Positions 16,322 through 24,528 of a stretch of 52,797 nt of DNA are shown here, piece after piece. This DNA comes from Allorhodopirellula solitaria (GTDB taxonomy: Bacteria > Planctomycetota > Planctomycetia > Pirellulales > Pirellulaceae), in the NCBI RefSeq assembly GCF_007859855.1, contig NZ_SJPK01000020.1, positions 1 to 52,797 on the forward strand. Direction: 5' to 3'. The notes under the pieces were generated by a model that ran no database searches, was not told where the DNA came from, and was given only the letters and a program-made list of their open reading frames with translations. How positions within the stretch are numbered: the stretch's first letter is position 1; every line of letters begins with the position of its first letter. The position numbers were made by a program, and so were the translations under genes.

Positions 16322-16615
16322 CCCGTAGTGGACGAGGCGACGAGCTGTTCGTTACCCACAAAATCGGATCCCCTGTCGGCTTGTCCGACAGGAATCACCG
16401 TTTTGTGATTAGATAAAGATGGAGCATTCACCCCGCTCCCATGCGGGCTTGCCCCGCATGACAGCAAAGTTTATCAACTTGGTTTCCTGCCAGACAAGCT
16501 GACAGGGGAACGTGTGTCGATGCCGCTGTTTTCTAATTTGAAAACTTCGCTTCCCGTGTGACAAGCACACGGGGGAGCAAACTTGTGGGTAATCAACAGG
16601 AGGCGACGAGTCCGT
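16322..16615. repeat. MITE-like element, class 1 (four pentaloop hairpins)
   Basis: About 290 bases with related inverted ends (CTGTT(C/G)(G/A)TTACCCACAA at both sides). Inside are four hairpins, each with an 8-bp stem and a 5-base loop: 16372-16392 (loop CTTGT), 16440-16460 (CTTGC), 16486-16506 (ACAAG) and 16553-16573 (ACAAG). Stems differ in sequence while the loop is CTTGY or its complement. An inverted copy lies at 24136-24418. There is no gene here. Confidence 0.8.
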
Positions 16616-16642
16616 TTTCAAAACAACCCACCAGCGTGGTTT

Positions 16643-17836
16643 CTAATCCGCCTCAGGCGCACGAGAGACGGCCGCGTGCTCGGTCATCAGGTAACGAATC
16701 ATCTCGTCGCAGGCTGGAAAAGCTTCCGATTGCCCTGAATTGGTACAGACGATGGCGGCGAAGTTGGATTCAGGAAAAATCCAAATCAACGCCAGCGTGT
16801 TGGTATTCGATCCTGTGTGTGTGAGCGCCTGTCCGAGGCCCGTTTTCAGGATGATCCATCCGCTGCCGTACTCGGCTCCGTCCGTCGCGTACGCAACCTG
16901 CGGCTTGCGAAGGTGATCCATCGCGCTTTGCGATTGGAGCACTGGCGACGGATCGCCTGACAATTGCCAGCGGGCGTATTTGGCGTAGTCTTCGATCGCG
17001 ACGTGGATGGTTCCCGCGGCGGCGTAGATGGTTGGGTTCTCCGCCCCAGCCATTCGCGGGTCGATCGGCTCGCCGCTATCGGCGCGATGGCCCCATAGCA
17101 TTGGGGGTTGGAGTTTCTTTGCTGATTTCATGGATCGGAAGTCAGCCGTGTCCATCTCGAGCGGATCGAACAGGTGTTTCTTCATGAGCACCTCGAACGG
17201 TTCCCCACCCCGGTTTTCCAGCATCGCCGATGCGACTGCATAACCGAGATTCGAGTAACCGAAGCTACCTTGCGGCTGCGACGGCGGTTGCGAAAGCGCT
17301 AGTTTGAGCAGCCGTTTGCGTTCGGCGATCGGAGCTTCCTGCTCAGCGAAGAAGTCTGCCCAGGCCTGCTCGGAAAGGTCAGAAACGTTTGCTGCCAGCC
17401 CACTTTGGTGAGACAACAGCTGGTCCAACGTAACCTTTTTCAAGTCCGGATGAACATTCATGCCGGCTGTCGAGGGCCACACGTCATCGATCGTCGTCGT
17501 CCACTGGATCTTGCCCGCATCGACCAAGACGGCGGCGAGGGTGCCTGTCATGGATTTTGAGTTGGACCCGATCGGGAATCGATCTGACAGCTCAACCTCG
17601 CTCGCCGAGCCTCGTTTGCGGACGCCGACGCAATCCGCTTCGACCAGCCCATCGGAGTTGACCACTGCAACAGCCATGGCCGGCAAATCATTTTGCCGGC
17701 AGATCTCGGCGAGCCTATCTCTCAATCCTTCGCCAGGTTCGTCGGTCTCTTCGGCACTCGCGGTCGATAGAAAACCGGAGATCGAAAGCAGCGATCCCAA
17801 AACGATGGATCGGCGGACAGATGGGATCCAATTCAT
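16643..17836 (-). CDS. Secreted serine hydrolase, class C beta-lactamase fold
   Basis: 397 aa with a signal peptide (SIVLGSLLSISGFLSTASA). The penicillin-binding motifs are present: SxxK as SNSK near residue 92, YxN as YSN near 197, and HTG in THTGSN near 345 in place of KTG. This is the beta-lactamase/EstB/PBP4* family (Pfam Beta-lactamase), usually peptidases or esterases acting in the periplasm. A resistance role is not implied. The ATG at 17836 is used. It lies 46 bases downstream of the lactonase-like gene on the same strand and may be transcribed with it. Confidence 0.85.
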   Translation of the reverse strand: MNWIPSVRRSIVLGSLLSISGFLSTASAEETDEPGEGLRDRLAEICRQNDLPAMAVAVVNSDGLVEADCVGVRKRGSASEVELSDRFPIGSNSKSMTGTLAAVLVDAGKIQWTTTIDDVWPSTAGMNVHPDLKKVTLDQLLSHQSGLAANVSDLSEQAWADFFAEQEAPIAERKRLLKLALSQPPSQPQGSFGYSNLGYAVASAMLENRGGEPFEVLMKKHLFDPLEMDTADFRSMKSAKKLQPPMLWGHRADSGEPIDPRMAGAENPTIYAAAGTIHVAIEDYAKYARWQLSGDPSPVLQSQSAMDHLRKPQVAYATDGAEYGSGWIILKTGLGQALTHTGSNTNTLALIWIFPESNFAAIVCTNSGQSEAFPACDEMIRYLMTEHAAVSRAPEAD

Positions 17837-17882
17837 GGCTAGCTCGGAAGATGCGGCGGCGGGCTTCGATGGCGGCGGGCTT

Positions 17883-19052
17883 TTACTTAGCGAATAGCAC
17901 GCAGATGGGGGTGGGGACAGACTGGGTTTGACGGGTAAATGTCAACTCACCGGTCTCTGCATCGATCGCGAATACGGTCGCGGTATTGCTATCACGACCA
18001 GCGGCGATTAGCCACTTCCCGCTCGGATCGATATTGAAATTACGTGGCCAACCGCCACGAATGGATTCCACTTCGACAGCCTCGAGCTTACCGGTGTCGT
18101 CGACCTGGAACACGCTGATGCTATCGTGACCCCGGTTAGCGGCATAGACAAACCGTCCGCTGGGGTGCACGCGGATTTCGGAGGCGCTATTGAAGTTCTC
18201 CTTTGCCTTGATCTCGTCCGACAGTGTTGGGATCGTCTGCACCGGAGTCATTTCCCCCTTTTCTGTGTCGTAGTCAAACACTGTGATCGAAAGTGCCAGT
18301 TCATTGAGCACGTAAATCTTCGAGCCATCGGTGCCAAACTTCATGTGCCGCGGACCACCGCCGGGAGGACAGACGCCGAAGCCGTGATGGGTGAGCGACG
18401 GTTTGTCGGCATCGAGTTTCCAGATCACAACGCGATCCATTCCCAGGTCGGGTACGAAGGCAAATCGGTCGTCCGGAGACGTTCCGGTCCAGTGCGCATG
18501 GGATGCGTTCTGGCGGCCTTCGACAACTCCGCTACCAACCTTCGGCAGCAGATCCGCGTGTTCCTTGACCTCTGCCAATGCACCGATGCTGCCGTCGGCG
18601 GCCAACCGGTAGAGCGACGTCGAACCACCACCGTACTGAGCCGACAAGAGCACCTTGCCAGCATGATCGGTCGACACGTGGGCAGCGCCGCCGTCTCCCG
18701 TCCCAGCGGCAGCGATGAACTCCAGTTCTCTGGTGCCGGCATCTCCGCTCACTCGAAACGCCGATACAGCGTCGCGTGGCCCGTCGGCGGAACCTGGTTT
18801 GCCGGTAGCGTAAAGTGTTTTGCCGTCGGGGTGAAGTTCGAGGAACCCTGGCCCGTCGCACTGCGCCGCGAGGGTCGGTCGCGTGAGCTTGCCCGTCTCG
18901 GTATCGAATGAGCTGTGGTAGATCCCACGGCTCTCGCCTCGCCGAGGCGTCGTGGTGCCGAACCATACGTCGACAGTCTCTGCTGAGGCGAGTGATGCCA
19001 CCAGAGGAAAACAAACAGCGGGTACGAACGCCAGAGAGCGAATGCGAATCAT
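17883..19052 (-). CDS. Secreted lactonase-family seven-bladed beta-propeller
   Basis: About 389 aa with a signal peptide ([19 protein letters not shown]). Blades are visible as repeats of the type [73 protein letters not shown] and [21 protein letters not shown], which is the Pgl/YbhE 6-phosphogluconolactonase family (Lactonase, PF10282). Because it is exported, a role on sugar phosphates is unlikely; a lactone or sugar substrate in the periplasm is more plausible (inference). The ATG at 19052 is preferred over the TTG at 19055. It is divergent from glyA. Confidence 0.85.
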   Translation of the reverse strand: MIRIRSLAFVPAVCFPLVASLASAETVDVWFGTTTPRRGESRGIYHSSFDTETGKLTRPTLAAQCDGPGFLELHPDGKTLYATGKPGSADGPRDAVSAFRVSGDAGTRELEFIAAAGTGDGGAAHVSTDHAGKVLLSAQYGGGSTSLYRLAADGSIGALAEVKEHADLLPKVGSGVVEGRQNASHAHWTGTSPDDRFAFVPDLGMDRVVIWKLDADKPSLTHHGFGVCPPGGGPRHMKFGTDGSKIYVLNELALSITVFDYDTEKGEMTPVQTIPTLSDEIKAKENFNSASEIRVHPSGRFVYAANRGHDSISVFQVDDTGKLEAVEVESIRGGWPRNFNIDPSGKWLIAAGRDSNTATVFAIDAETGELTFTRQTQSVPTPICVLFAK

Positions 19053-19211
19053 CAACAGAAACCTTGTCAGGCGGAGGAAATGGGCAGAATGTGCCCGACA
19101 TTGTACTCTCTAGGAGCGTCATTGACGCTCACGGCTTTGCCACCGACAATCAATCTTTCGTTTGGCACCTTTCCATGCCGCCCTGCCCCAAGAAACACCG
19201 AAAACACGTCG

Positions 19212-20474
19212 ATGAGCACGATTGAATCCCAAGATCCCGTCCTGTGGGAAGCCATGCAGTCTGAAGCCGCCCGTCAACAAGAGGGTTTGGAGTTGATTGC
19301 CAGTGAGAATTACACCAGCAAAGCGATCATGGAAGCGGCCGGCAGCGTGCTGACGAACAAGTATGCCGAAGGCTATCCCGGGCGTCGCTATTACGGCGGT
19401 TGCCAGTACGTCGACGTGGTGGAATCCTTGGCTCTCGACCGTGCCAAGGAACTCTTTGGGGCTGAGGCCGCCAACGTCCAGCCCCACAGCGGATCGCAGG
19501 CCAATGCTGCGGTTTACCTGGCGGCTCTCGACGTGGGTGACACGGTGCTGGGATTGGATTTGGCGCAGGGCGGCCACCTGACGCACGGCATGAAGCTGAA
19601 TATGAGCGGCCGGCTGTATAATTTCGTCAGCTACGGGGTCGACGAGAAGGACCACCGACTGGATTTCGACCAACTTGCCAAGTTGGCTCGCGAGCACAAA
19701 CCGAAGCTGATCGTGGCGGGGGCGAGCGCCTACCCTCGCGAAATTCCGCATGCGAAGTTCAAGGAAATTGCTGATGAAGTCGGCGCGAAGCTGCTCGTCG
19801 ACATGGCCCACTATGCAGGTTTGGTAGCGGCCAAGATCCACGACGACCCCGTCCCGCTGGCCGATTACGTCACCACGACGACGCACAAAACGCTTCGCGG
19901 CCCACGCGGCGGTTTGATTCTTTGCAAATCTGAAAACCTGCCGCTGGTCAATCGGAACGTGTTCCCAGGGACCCAGGGCGGGCCATTGATGCATGTGATC
20001 GCCGGCAAAGCGATTTGTTTCGGCGAAGCGATGACGGACGCGTACCGCGCCTACGGGCAAGCCGTGGTCGACAACGCCAAATCGCTCGCCGATACCTTGA
20101 TGGCAGCTGGATTGAGGCTCGTCAGTGGCGGCACCGACAATCACCTCGTGCTCGTCGATGTGACCACGGTGGGATTGGGCGGAAAGCAAGCCGAAGCGGT
20201 TCTCGATGCCTGCGGGATCACGGTTAACATGAATATGATCCCGTTCGATCAACGCAAGCCCATGGACCCCTCGGGTATTCGAATCGGTACCCCCGCATTG
20301 ACGACACGCGGCATGGGCACAACCGAGATGCAGCGGATCGGGAACTGGATCCATCAATCGCTCAGCAATCCCGAGGACAGCGCACTGCATGAATCGATTC
20401 GTGGTGAGATTCGCGAGATGTGCACGAATTTCCCCGTCCCCGCTGCCTCCGGTCAAACTTGTGGTGTTGCCTGA
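19212..20474 (+). CDS. glyA: Serine hydroxymethyltransferase
   Basis: A PLP enzyme interconverting serine and glycine with tetrahydrofolate. It shows the family blocks [12 protein letters not shown] near the N-terminus, [36 protein letters not shown], and the PLP-lysine motif [14 protein letters not shown] with Lys near residue 226. Length (420 aa) is normal. The ATG at 19212 is chosen because conserved sequence starts there; the frame is open upstream to 19080. The stop codon overlaps the start of the response regulator by one base (TGATG), so the two are translationally coupled. Confidence 0.95.
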   Translation: MSTIESQDPVLWEAMQSEAARQQEGLELIASENYTSKAIMEAAGSVLTNKYAEGYPGRRYYGGCQYVDVVESLALDRAKELFGAEAANVQPHSGSQANAAVYLAALDVGDTVLGLDLAQGGHLTHGMKLNMSGRLYNFVSYGVDEKDHRLDFDQLAKLAREHKPKLIVAGASAYPREIPHAKFKEIADEVGAKLLVDMAHYAGLVAAKIHDDPVPLADYVTTTTHKTLRGPRGGLILCKSENLPLVNRNVFPGTQGGPLMHVIAGKAICFGEAMTDAYRAYGQAVVDNAKSLADTLMAAGLRLVSGGTDNHLVLVDVTTVGLGGKQAEAVLDACGITVNMNMIPFDQRKPMDPSGIRIGTPALTTRGMGTTEMQRIGNWIHQSLSNPEDSALHESIRGEIREMCTNFPVPAASGQTCGVA

Positions 20475-20902
20475 TGACTAGACGCATTTTGATCGCTGAT
20501 GACAACGCCGCCAACCGTGAGCTGCTCGAAGCTTATCTGGTGCGCGTTGAATGCGAACTCGAAACCGCCATCGATGGCGCCGATACTCTTGCCAAAGTGG
20601 AATCGTTTCATCCCGATTTGATTCTGCTCGATGTGATGATGCCGCGACTGAGTGGATTCGAGGTCTGCAAGCAGATCAAGGAGAACCCGGCGACCAGTCA
20701 AATCATGATTTTGATGGTGACGGCGCTGAGCGAGCTCGGTGATATCGAGCGAGCGGTTTCGGCCGGTACTGACGATTTTCTTAGCAAGCCCGTCAATCGT
20801 ATTGAGTTAGTCAAACGCGTCGAGAATATGCTCAAACTCAAGGGCACGACCGACGAACTGGAGCGATTGCGGCAATACATCCAAGAGATGGAAGAGCGGT
20901 AA
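20474..20902 (+). CDS. Single-domain response regulator
   Basis: 142 aa: a CheY-like receiver domain with ILIADDN (acidic pocket Asp-Asp), the phospho-acceptor Asp in LILLDVMMP near residue 53, Thr in MVTALS near residue 83, and Lys in DDFLSKPVN near residue 105. A short C-terminal helix (DELERLRQYIQEMEER) is probably a coiled coil. There is no output domain, so it must work by contacting a partner. The start overlaps the glyA stop, and its stop is one base before the next gene. No histidine kinase is in the window. Confidence 0.9.
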   Translation: MTRRILIADDNAANRELLEAYLVRVECELETAIDGADTLAKVESFHPDLILLDVMMPRLSGFEVCKQIKENPATSQIMILMVTALSELGDIERAVSAGTDDFLSKPVNRIELVKRVENMLKLKGTTDELERLRQYIQEMEER

Positions 20903-20903
20903 G

Positions 20904-22040
20904 GTGCTCGAGTCGCTGTGCCTGATGCCTCCGAAAATCGGGCAGGTTCGCCGCGGAATTTCACCTGCGCCAGCCGACATGCTGCTCTCGCGGCAAGTCG
21001 GGGCGCCGGTTCTGTTCCCGCTCCCGCTGTTCTGGGATACGCCGCCCTGGCATACCTGGCCGCCGCTCGTTGCCGAAGCGATTTTTCTCGCGATGCAGTC
21101 ACGAGGATTGCTCGTCTCGGCGCTCGAGAGTGAATTGGGGCGGAACAACCCGTTGACCGATCTGTCCGAGAGCGAGTCTTCCGACGATCCGTCTGCGGCT
21201 GCCCAGCATTCACAGCGTGAGCCGACTGATAGCGAGCTCGGGATCCCACGGATGCTTCCCTATCGCAACGAACGCTACGGGCTCGCCGATGTCGATTTCG
21301 ACCATGCGATGGCCGTCGACATGCAGCTTTCGCCGCGGCGCGACCATTCCGGCCGGTTTGCCTACTCCGCCATGCAGTTAGGACGCTGGGAAGCCACACC
21401 GGAAGACCAGCCTCTGTCCGGTGGTGGATGGATTCCAGCAATGACGCTGCCCCCGGACGTTTCGGAGCTGGGGAATTTGTCATCGAAAGTGGCCCAGCTG
21501 CGAGTGCTCGCTCCCGATGCTGCGATCGTGATCAGCGTCACACCGGAATGGATCGACGATCACCTCGCCGATCTCATTGCCGCACGTCCAGATGCGATCT
21601 TGATCCGGTTGGGCCAGATTCGCATGACCGGAGTCGCTTTCGCTCAGTTCACACAGCGGTTGGTCAGCCGCGTCGAAACGATCCAGAAGGTCCCGATCTG
21701 GCTCGCTCCTCCTAAATCGCTCGGCAAGAATACACTTGGAGTCGCCGATTCAGTGAAAACGATCGCGCTCGGTGCGTCGGCGATCGCGGTGGACAGTTGG
21801 TTGGAGAATGCCATCGAGGAGTTTAACGAGATACCGCCACCCTCATCCTTTACCGCTGACCCCTTGCGAACGGTGACGGCGGACGTGGAGGAGATTCTGT
21901 CACGGCGGCTCGACCCGGACCTCGATCACTTCACCGGAATGCTCTCCACGTTGGTCCATGAACAACCACGCGACTTGCTCGGTACCTTCGACCCTGAAGT
22001 GGCCGAATTATTGAACCTGCCCTGCGTCGGGCGACTTTGA
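20904..22040 (+). CDS. Unknown protein with a possible TIM-barrel-like C-terminal half
   Basis: 378 aa from GTG 20904, one base after the response-regulator stop; an ATG at 20925 (MPPKIGQV) is an alternative. The N-terminal third is rich in Pro and Trp (VLFPLPLFWDTPPWHTWPP) and has an acidic low-complexity patch. The C-terminal half alternates strands and helices (LRVLAPDAAIVISVTPEW, PDAILIRLGQ, VPIWLAPPKSLG, IALGASAIAVDSW) in a way that recalls FMN-binding glutamate-synthase-like barrels, but no cofactor motif is clear. I do not recognise the family with confidence. The tight coupling with glyA and a receiver protein is the best clue to function. Confidence 0.7.
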   Translation: MLESLCLMPPKIGQVRRGISPAPADMLLSRQVGAPVLFPLPLFWDTPPWHTWPPLVAEAIFLAMQSRGLLVSALESELGRNNPLTDLSESESSDDPSAAAQHSQREPTDSELGIPRMLPYRNERYGLADVDFDHAMAVDMQLSPRRDHSGRFAYSAMQLGRWEATPEDQPLSGGGWIPAMTLPPDVSELGNLSSKVAQLRVLAPDAAIVISVTPEWIDDHLADLIAARPDAILIRLGQIRMTGVAFAQFTQRLVSRVETIQKVPIWLAPPKSLGKNTLGVADSVKTIALGASAIAVDSWLENAIEEFNEIPPPSSFTADPLRTVTADVEEILSRRLDPDLDHFTGMLSTLVHEQPRDLLGTFDPEVAELLNLPCVGRL

Positions 22041-22054
22041 GGCCACACGCCGAA

Positions 22055-23614
22055 TCATTGGGCTGGTGAACCCGCTGCGCCCTTGGGTTTGAGCAGGCCC
22101 GCTTGGACGGCCTTCTCGATTTCGGCTTCGAGATCGACGTACCCCGGTTCAGGGAGTTCGGGCCCCGATCTGACGATCTCCGTGCGCAGTACAGCGTCGG
22201 GCGGCAGCTGGATCTGATTCTTCTCCTTCTTTTTCGTCGGATCGATTCGTCGCAGCTTGGAGACCACGTCCATCCCTTGGATCACTCGGCCGATGACCGA
22301 TTGAGAATCGGAAATGGCAGGGATCGGCAGGAACAAAATGGCGATCTGCGAGCTGCCCGAGTTCTCGATGAATTTGCCTTCGCCAATAGGGAGCTTGGCC
22401 ATCACGACGGATCCACGTAGCCCATGGCGGGACTCATCCCGGCCGTGCTCGTCGACGAGAAACTGCCCCGAGTTGCCCCGCCCGTCGCCCGACGAGTCGC
22501 CTGTCATGGCCAGTAGATTCTGCGAGACCATCGAGAAGTCCAGGCCTTCGTAAAAGCCGTCTTCGATCAATTTCCGGAAGTGCGCTACCGCGGACGGCGC
22601 CGCGTCGGGAAAAAGCTCGATGAGCACGTCGCCTTGAGTCGTTTCGAATCGAACCTGCGGCAGCGTGTCCGCGTCGGTGCTTTCGATCGCTGCTTGTTCC
22701 TCTTCGTACTGTTCCTCGAGGATATCGAGTTGGTGTTTCAGTCGCAGGTCCACATCCTCCAAGCCTTCATTGTCGAGGACTTCGTAGATGTTCTTGGCGG
22801 CTTCGAACTGGCCCGCTACCACGGCAGAACGGCCAGCGGCGAGGAACAGGAATTCATAGTTTTGGCCAAGGTCGAGCAGCCTAGCTGCCGCCTCATAGGT
22901 CTCCGCGTCATAGATGTCGTGTTTGAGGTGGTACTGGACCATGGTGACCAAATACCTCGCCGCTTCGATACTCGGTACATAACGGATCAGATCGAGTGCA
23001 TTGGTGAACTGCTCTTTCAACAATTCCCAGGTGCGGTGCCGCTGCAATCGAAATCGATCAGCCGCATCGGGTGATTGGTCGATACCATTGCGGTATCGCA
23101 GCTGATCGCTGCGGAGGGCGAGCGTTGCTGCGGCGAGGGTGGTTTCTGATTCACGATAGCGTTCCAAGGCTACTTCAGCGTCGGCACGCACGTCGTCGGG
23201 TAGTGCTTCGAGAGCTTCTTGGATCTTTCTAGGGTCGTCCCGCACCAGCTCGCTCGGGGCGGTGCCTTCGTCCTGTGACTGCGACTCGTGGGTGTGCGAG
23301 CCGTGATCATGCGAGTCGTGATTGTGCGCGTTGGGAGCTTCCGAGGGGGCAGACTGGTCCGTGTCCGCAGTCTCCGGAGTTGTCTCGGGCCCGGCCGCGT
23401 CCACAGGCGTCTCAGCAGCAGACGACGCTGAGTCCATTTCGGCCGCCTCCGGAGCGGTGGCGGCCTCCTGGGCTGAAGCCGGGCCGAGCGCCAGCACCAT
23501 GCAAATGATCCATCCGCCCCAAGTCGCGATCCGTGGACCGATGCAGAAAGCCCGGGGATTTTCAGCCTCAGCGGCGGCAGAGTTCTGTTCAAAAGACGGC
23601 GTAAACACAGGCAT
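22055..23614 (-). CDS. Secreted cyclophilin-type peptidyl-prolyl isomerase
   Basis: 519 aa. It has an N-terminal hydrophobic segment (WGGWIICMVLALGPASA), an Ala/Glu-rich linker, and a His/Asp-rich patch (HNHDSHDHGSHTHES). A helical, TPR-like middle (residues about 140-300) follows. The C-terminal cyclophilin domain starts at VRFETTQGDVLIELFPDAAP and includes FRKLIEDGFYEGLDFSMV, DSSGDGRGNSGQF, GSVVMAKLP and NSGSSQIAILF. The usual FHRV Arg is replaced (LDFSMV), so catalytic activity may be reduced. It is probably periplasmic. The His-rich patch may bind metal. It converges on the gene at 20904. Confidence 0.85.
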   Translation of the reverse strand: MPVFTPSFEQNSAAAEAENPRAFCIGPRIATWGGWIICMVLALGPASAQEAATAPEAAEMDSASSAAETPVDAAGPETTPETADTDQSAPSEAPNAHNHDSHDHGSHTHESQSQDEGTAPSELVRDDPRKIQEALEALPDDVRADAEVALERYRESETTLAAATLALRSDQLRYRNGIDQSPDAADRFRLQRHRTWELLKEQFTNALDLIRYVPSIEAARYLVTMVQYHLKHDIYDAETYEAAARLLDLGQNYEFLFLAAGRSAVVAGQFEAAKNIYEVLDNEGLEDVDLRLKHQLDILEEQYEEEQAAIESTDADTLPQVRFETTQGDVLIELFPDAAPSAVAHFRKLIEDGFYEGLDFSMVSQNLLAMTGDSSGDGRGNSGQFLVDEHGRDESRHGLRGSVVMAKLPIGEGKFIENSGSSQIAILFLPIPAISDSQSVIGRVIQGMDVVSKLRRIDPTKKKEKNQIQLPPDAVLRTEIVRSGPELPEPGYVDLEAEIEKAVQAGLLKPKGAAGSPAQ

Positions 23615-23880
23615 TGAATGGATTGCAAGGGCAGGCAGATGAGGCCAAAGCGGTCCTCACTCGCCTGCTACGCACGCACCGGCAGAAGTGTTTTGCGATC
23701 TCTGATGCCCCGCTTTTCATGGCGCCGTTAAATCAACGAATGGCGAATCGGGAGCGGGCTACGCAAGGTAGCCCTTGCTTCCCCATCAAGGATCCCAACA
23801 GGGATGATAGACGCGGAATCAACAGGGGTTCAGGGCCCGGCCGGTAGACGATTTAATCGACGTTGGCTCCGCAATGGTGA
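23615..23880. other. Gene-free stretch with repeat-like motifs
   Basis: About 265 bases without a convincing gene. It contains short palindrome-like motifs such as GGATCCCAACAGGGATGATAG near 23808-23828 and precedes two longer repeats. The promoter of the cyclophilin gene should lie near its right side relative to the minus strand, but none is clear. Confidence 0.3.
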
Positions 23881-23884
23881 GCCG

Positions 23885-24080
23885 AGGGCCATAAGGCCAG
23901 GGCCATCGATTTTGCCACCGTTCGGGGCATCATCCCGATGGCAACACGGCGGTCACCGAGGAAAATGCAGTGTTTTGCGTGGCGAACACGTGGTCCTCGC
24001 TGACGCGTCGGGGTACCAAGACCGCTTCGCGGTCGACGGTAGATGGCACTGGCCGTAAGGCCCCGAGTGACGCCGCCCAC
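23885..24080 (-). repeat. Dispersed repeat with long inverted repeat, decayed copy
   Basis: Read on the minus strand it matches the element at 44765-44950: the blocks CCATCTAC, TCGACCGCGAAGCGGTC, GTTCGCCACGCAAAACACTG and GATGATGCCCCGAACG are shared. The long hairpin is partly worn here (arms near 23945-23960 and 23995-24015). Confidence 0.7.
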
Positions 24081-24135
24081 CCGACTGCTTATCTATCGCG
24101 TGAACAATTCGGGCCGGATATCGCGAGATCTTTTC

Positions 24136-24418
24136 GCTAGTGGACGAGCTGTTGATTCCCCCAGAAGTTTGCTCCCCTGCGTGCTTGCCACACGCCGAAG
24201 CGATGTTTTGAAAATTGAAAACCGCAGCATCGTCACGCGTTGCCCTGTCAGCTTGTCTGACAGGAAGCCAAGCCGACAGACTCTGCTGTCCTGCGAGGCA
24301 AGTCCGCATGGGAGCGGGGTGAACGCTCCAATGTTCTGATCACAAAACGACGATTCCTGTCAGGCAAGCTGACAGGGGATCTGATTTTGTGGGGAATCAA
24401 CAGCTCGTTGCCTTCTCC
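24136..24418. repeat. MITE-like element, class 1, inverted copy
   Basis: This is the reverse complement of the element at 16322-16615. Its ends form a perfect 18-bp terminal inverted repeat (ACGAGCTGTTGATTCCCC at 24144-24161 and its complement at 24391-24408). Hairpins at 24244-24264 (loop CTTGT) and 24356-24376 (loop GCAAG) are perfect; two others are worn. The stem at 24356-24376 differs from its partner at 16372-16392 by a G-C to A-T change in both arms. Confidence 0.85.
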
Positions 24419-24528
24419 GATGCGATATTTGTCCCGCGTTCTTCACGCGTATCGGCTCAATGACTCGACAGCCCCCCGCAGGTGGCTCGGCGGTTTGCCC
24501 GCTGCGTCGGTTGTCGGTGCCGCGGAGC

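Noticed and set aside
19119-20456. 445-residue minus-strand frame over glyA
   Set aside because: Antisense to glyA, with no domain and no ribosome binding site.
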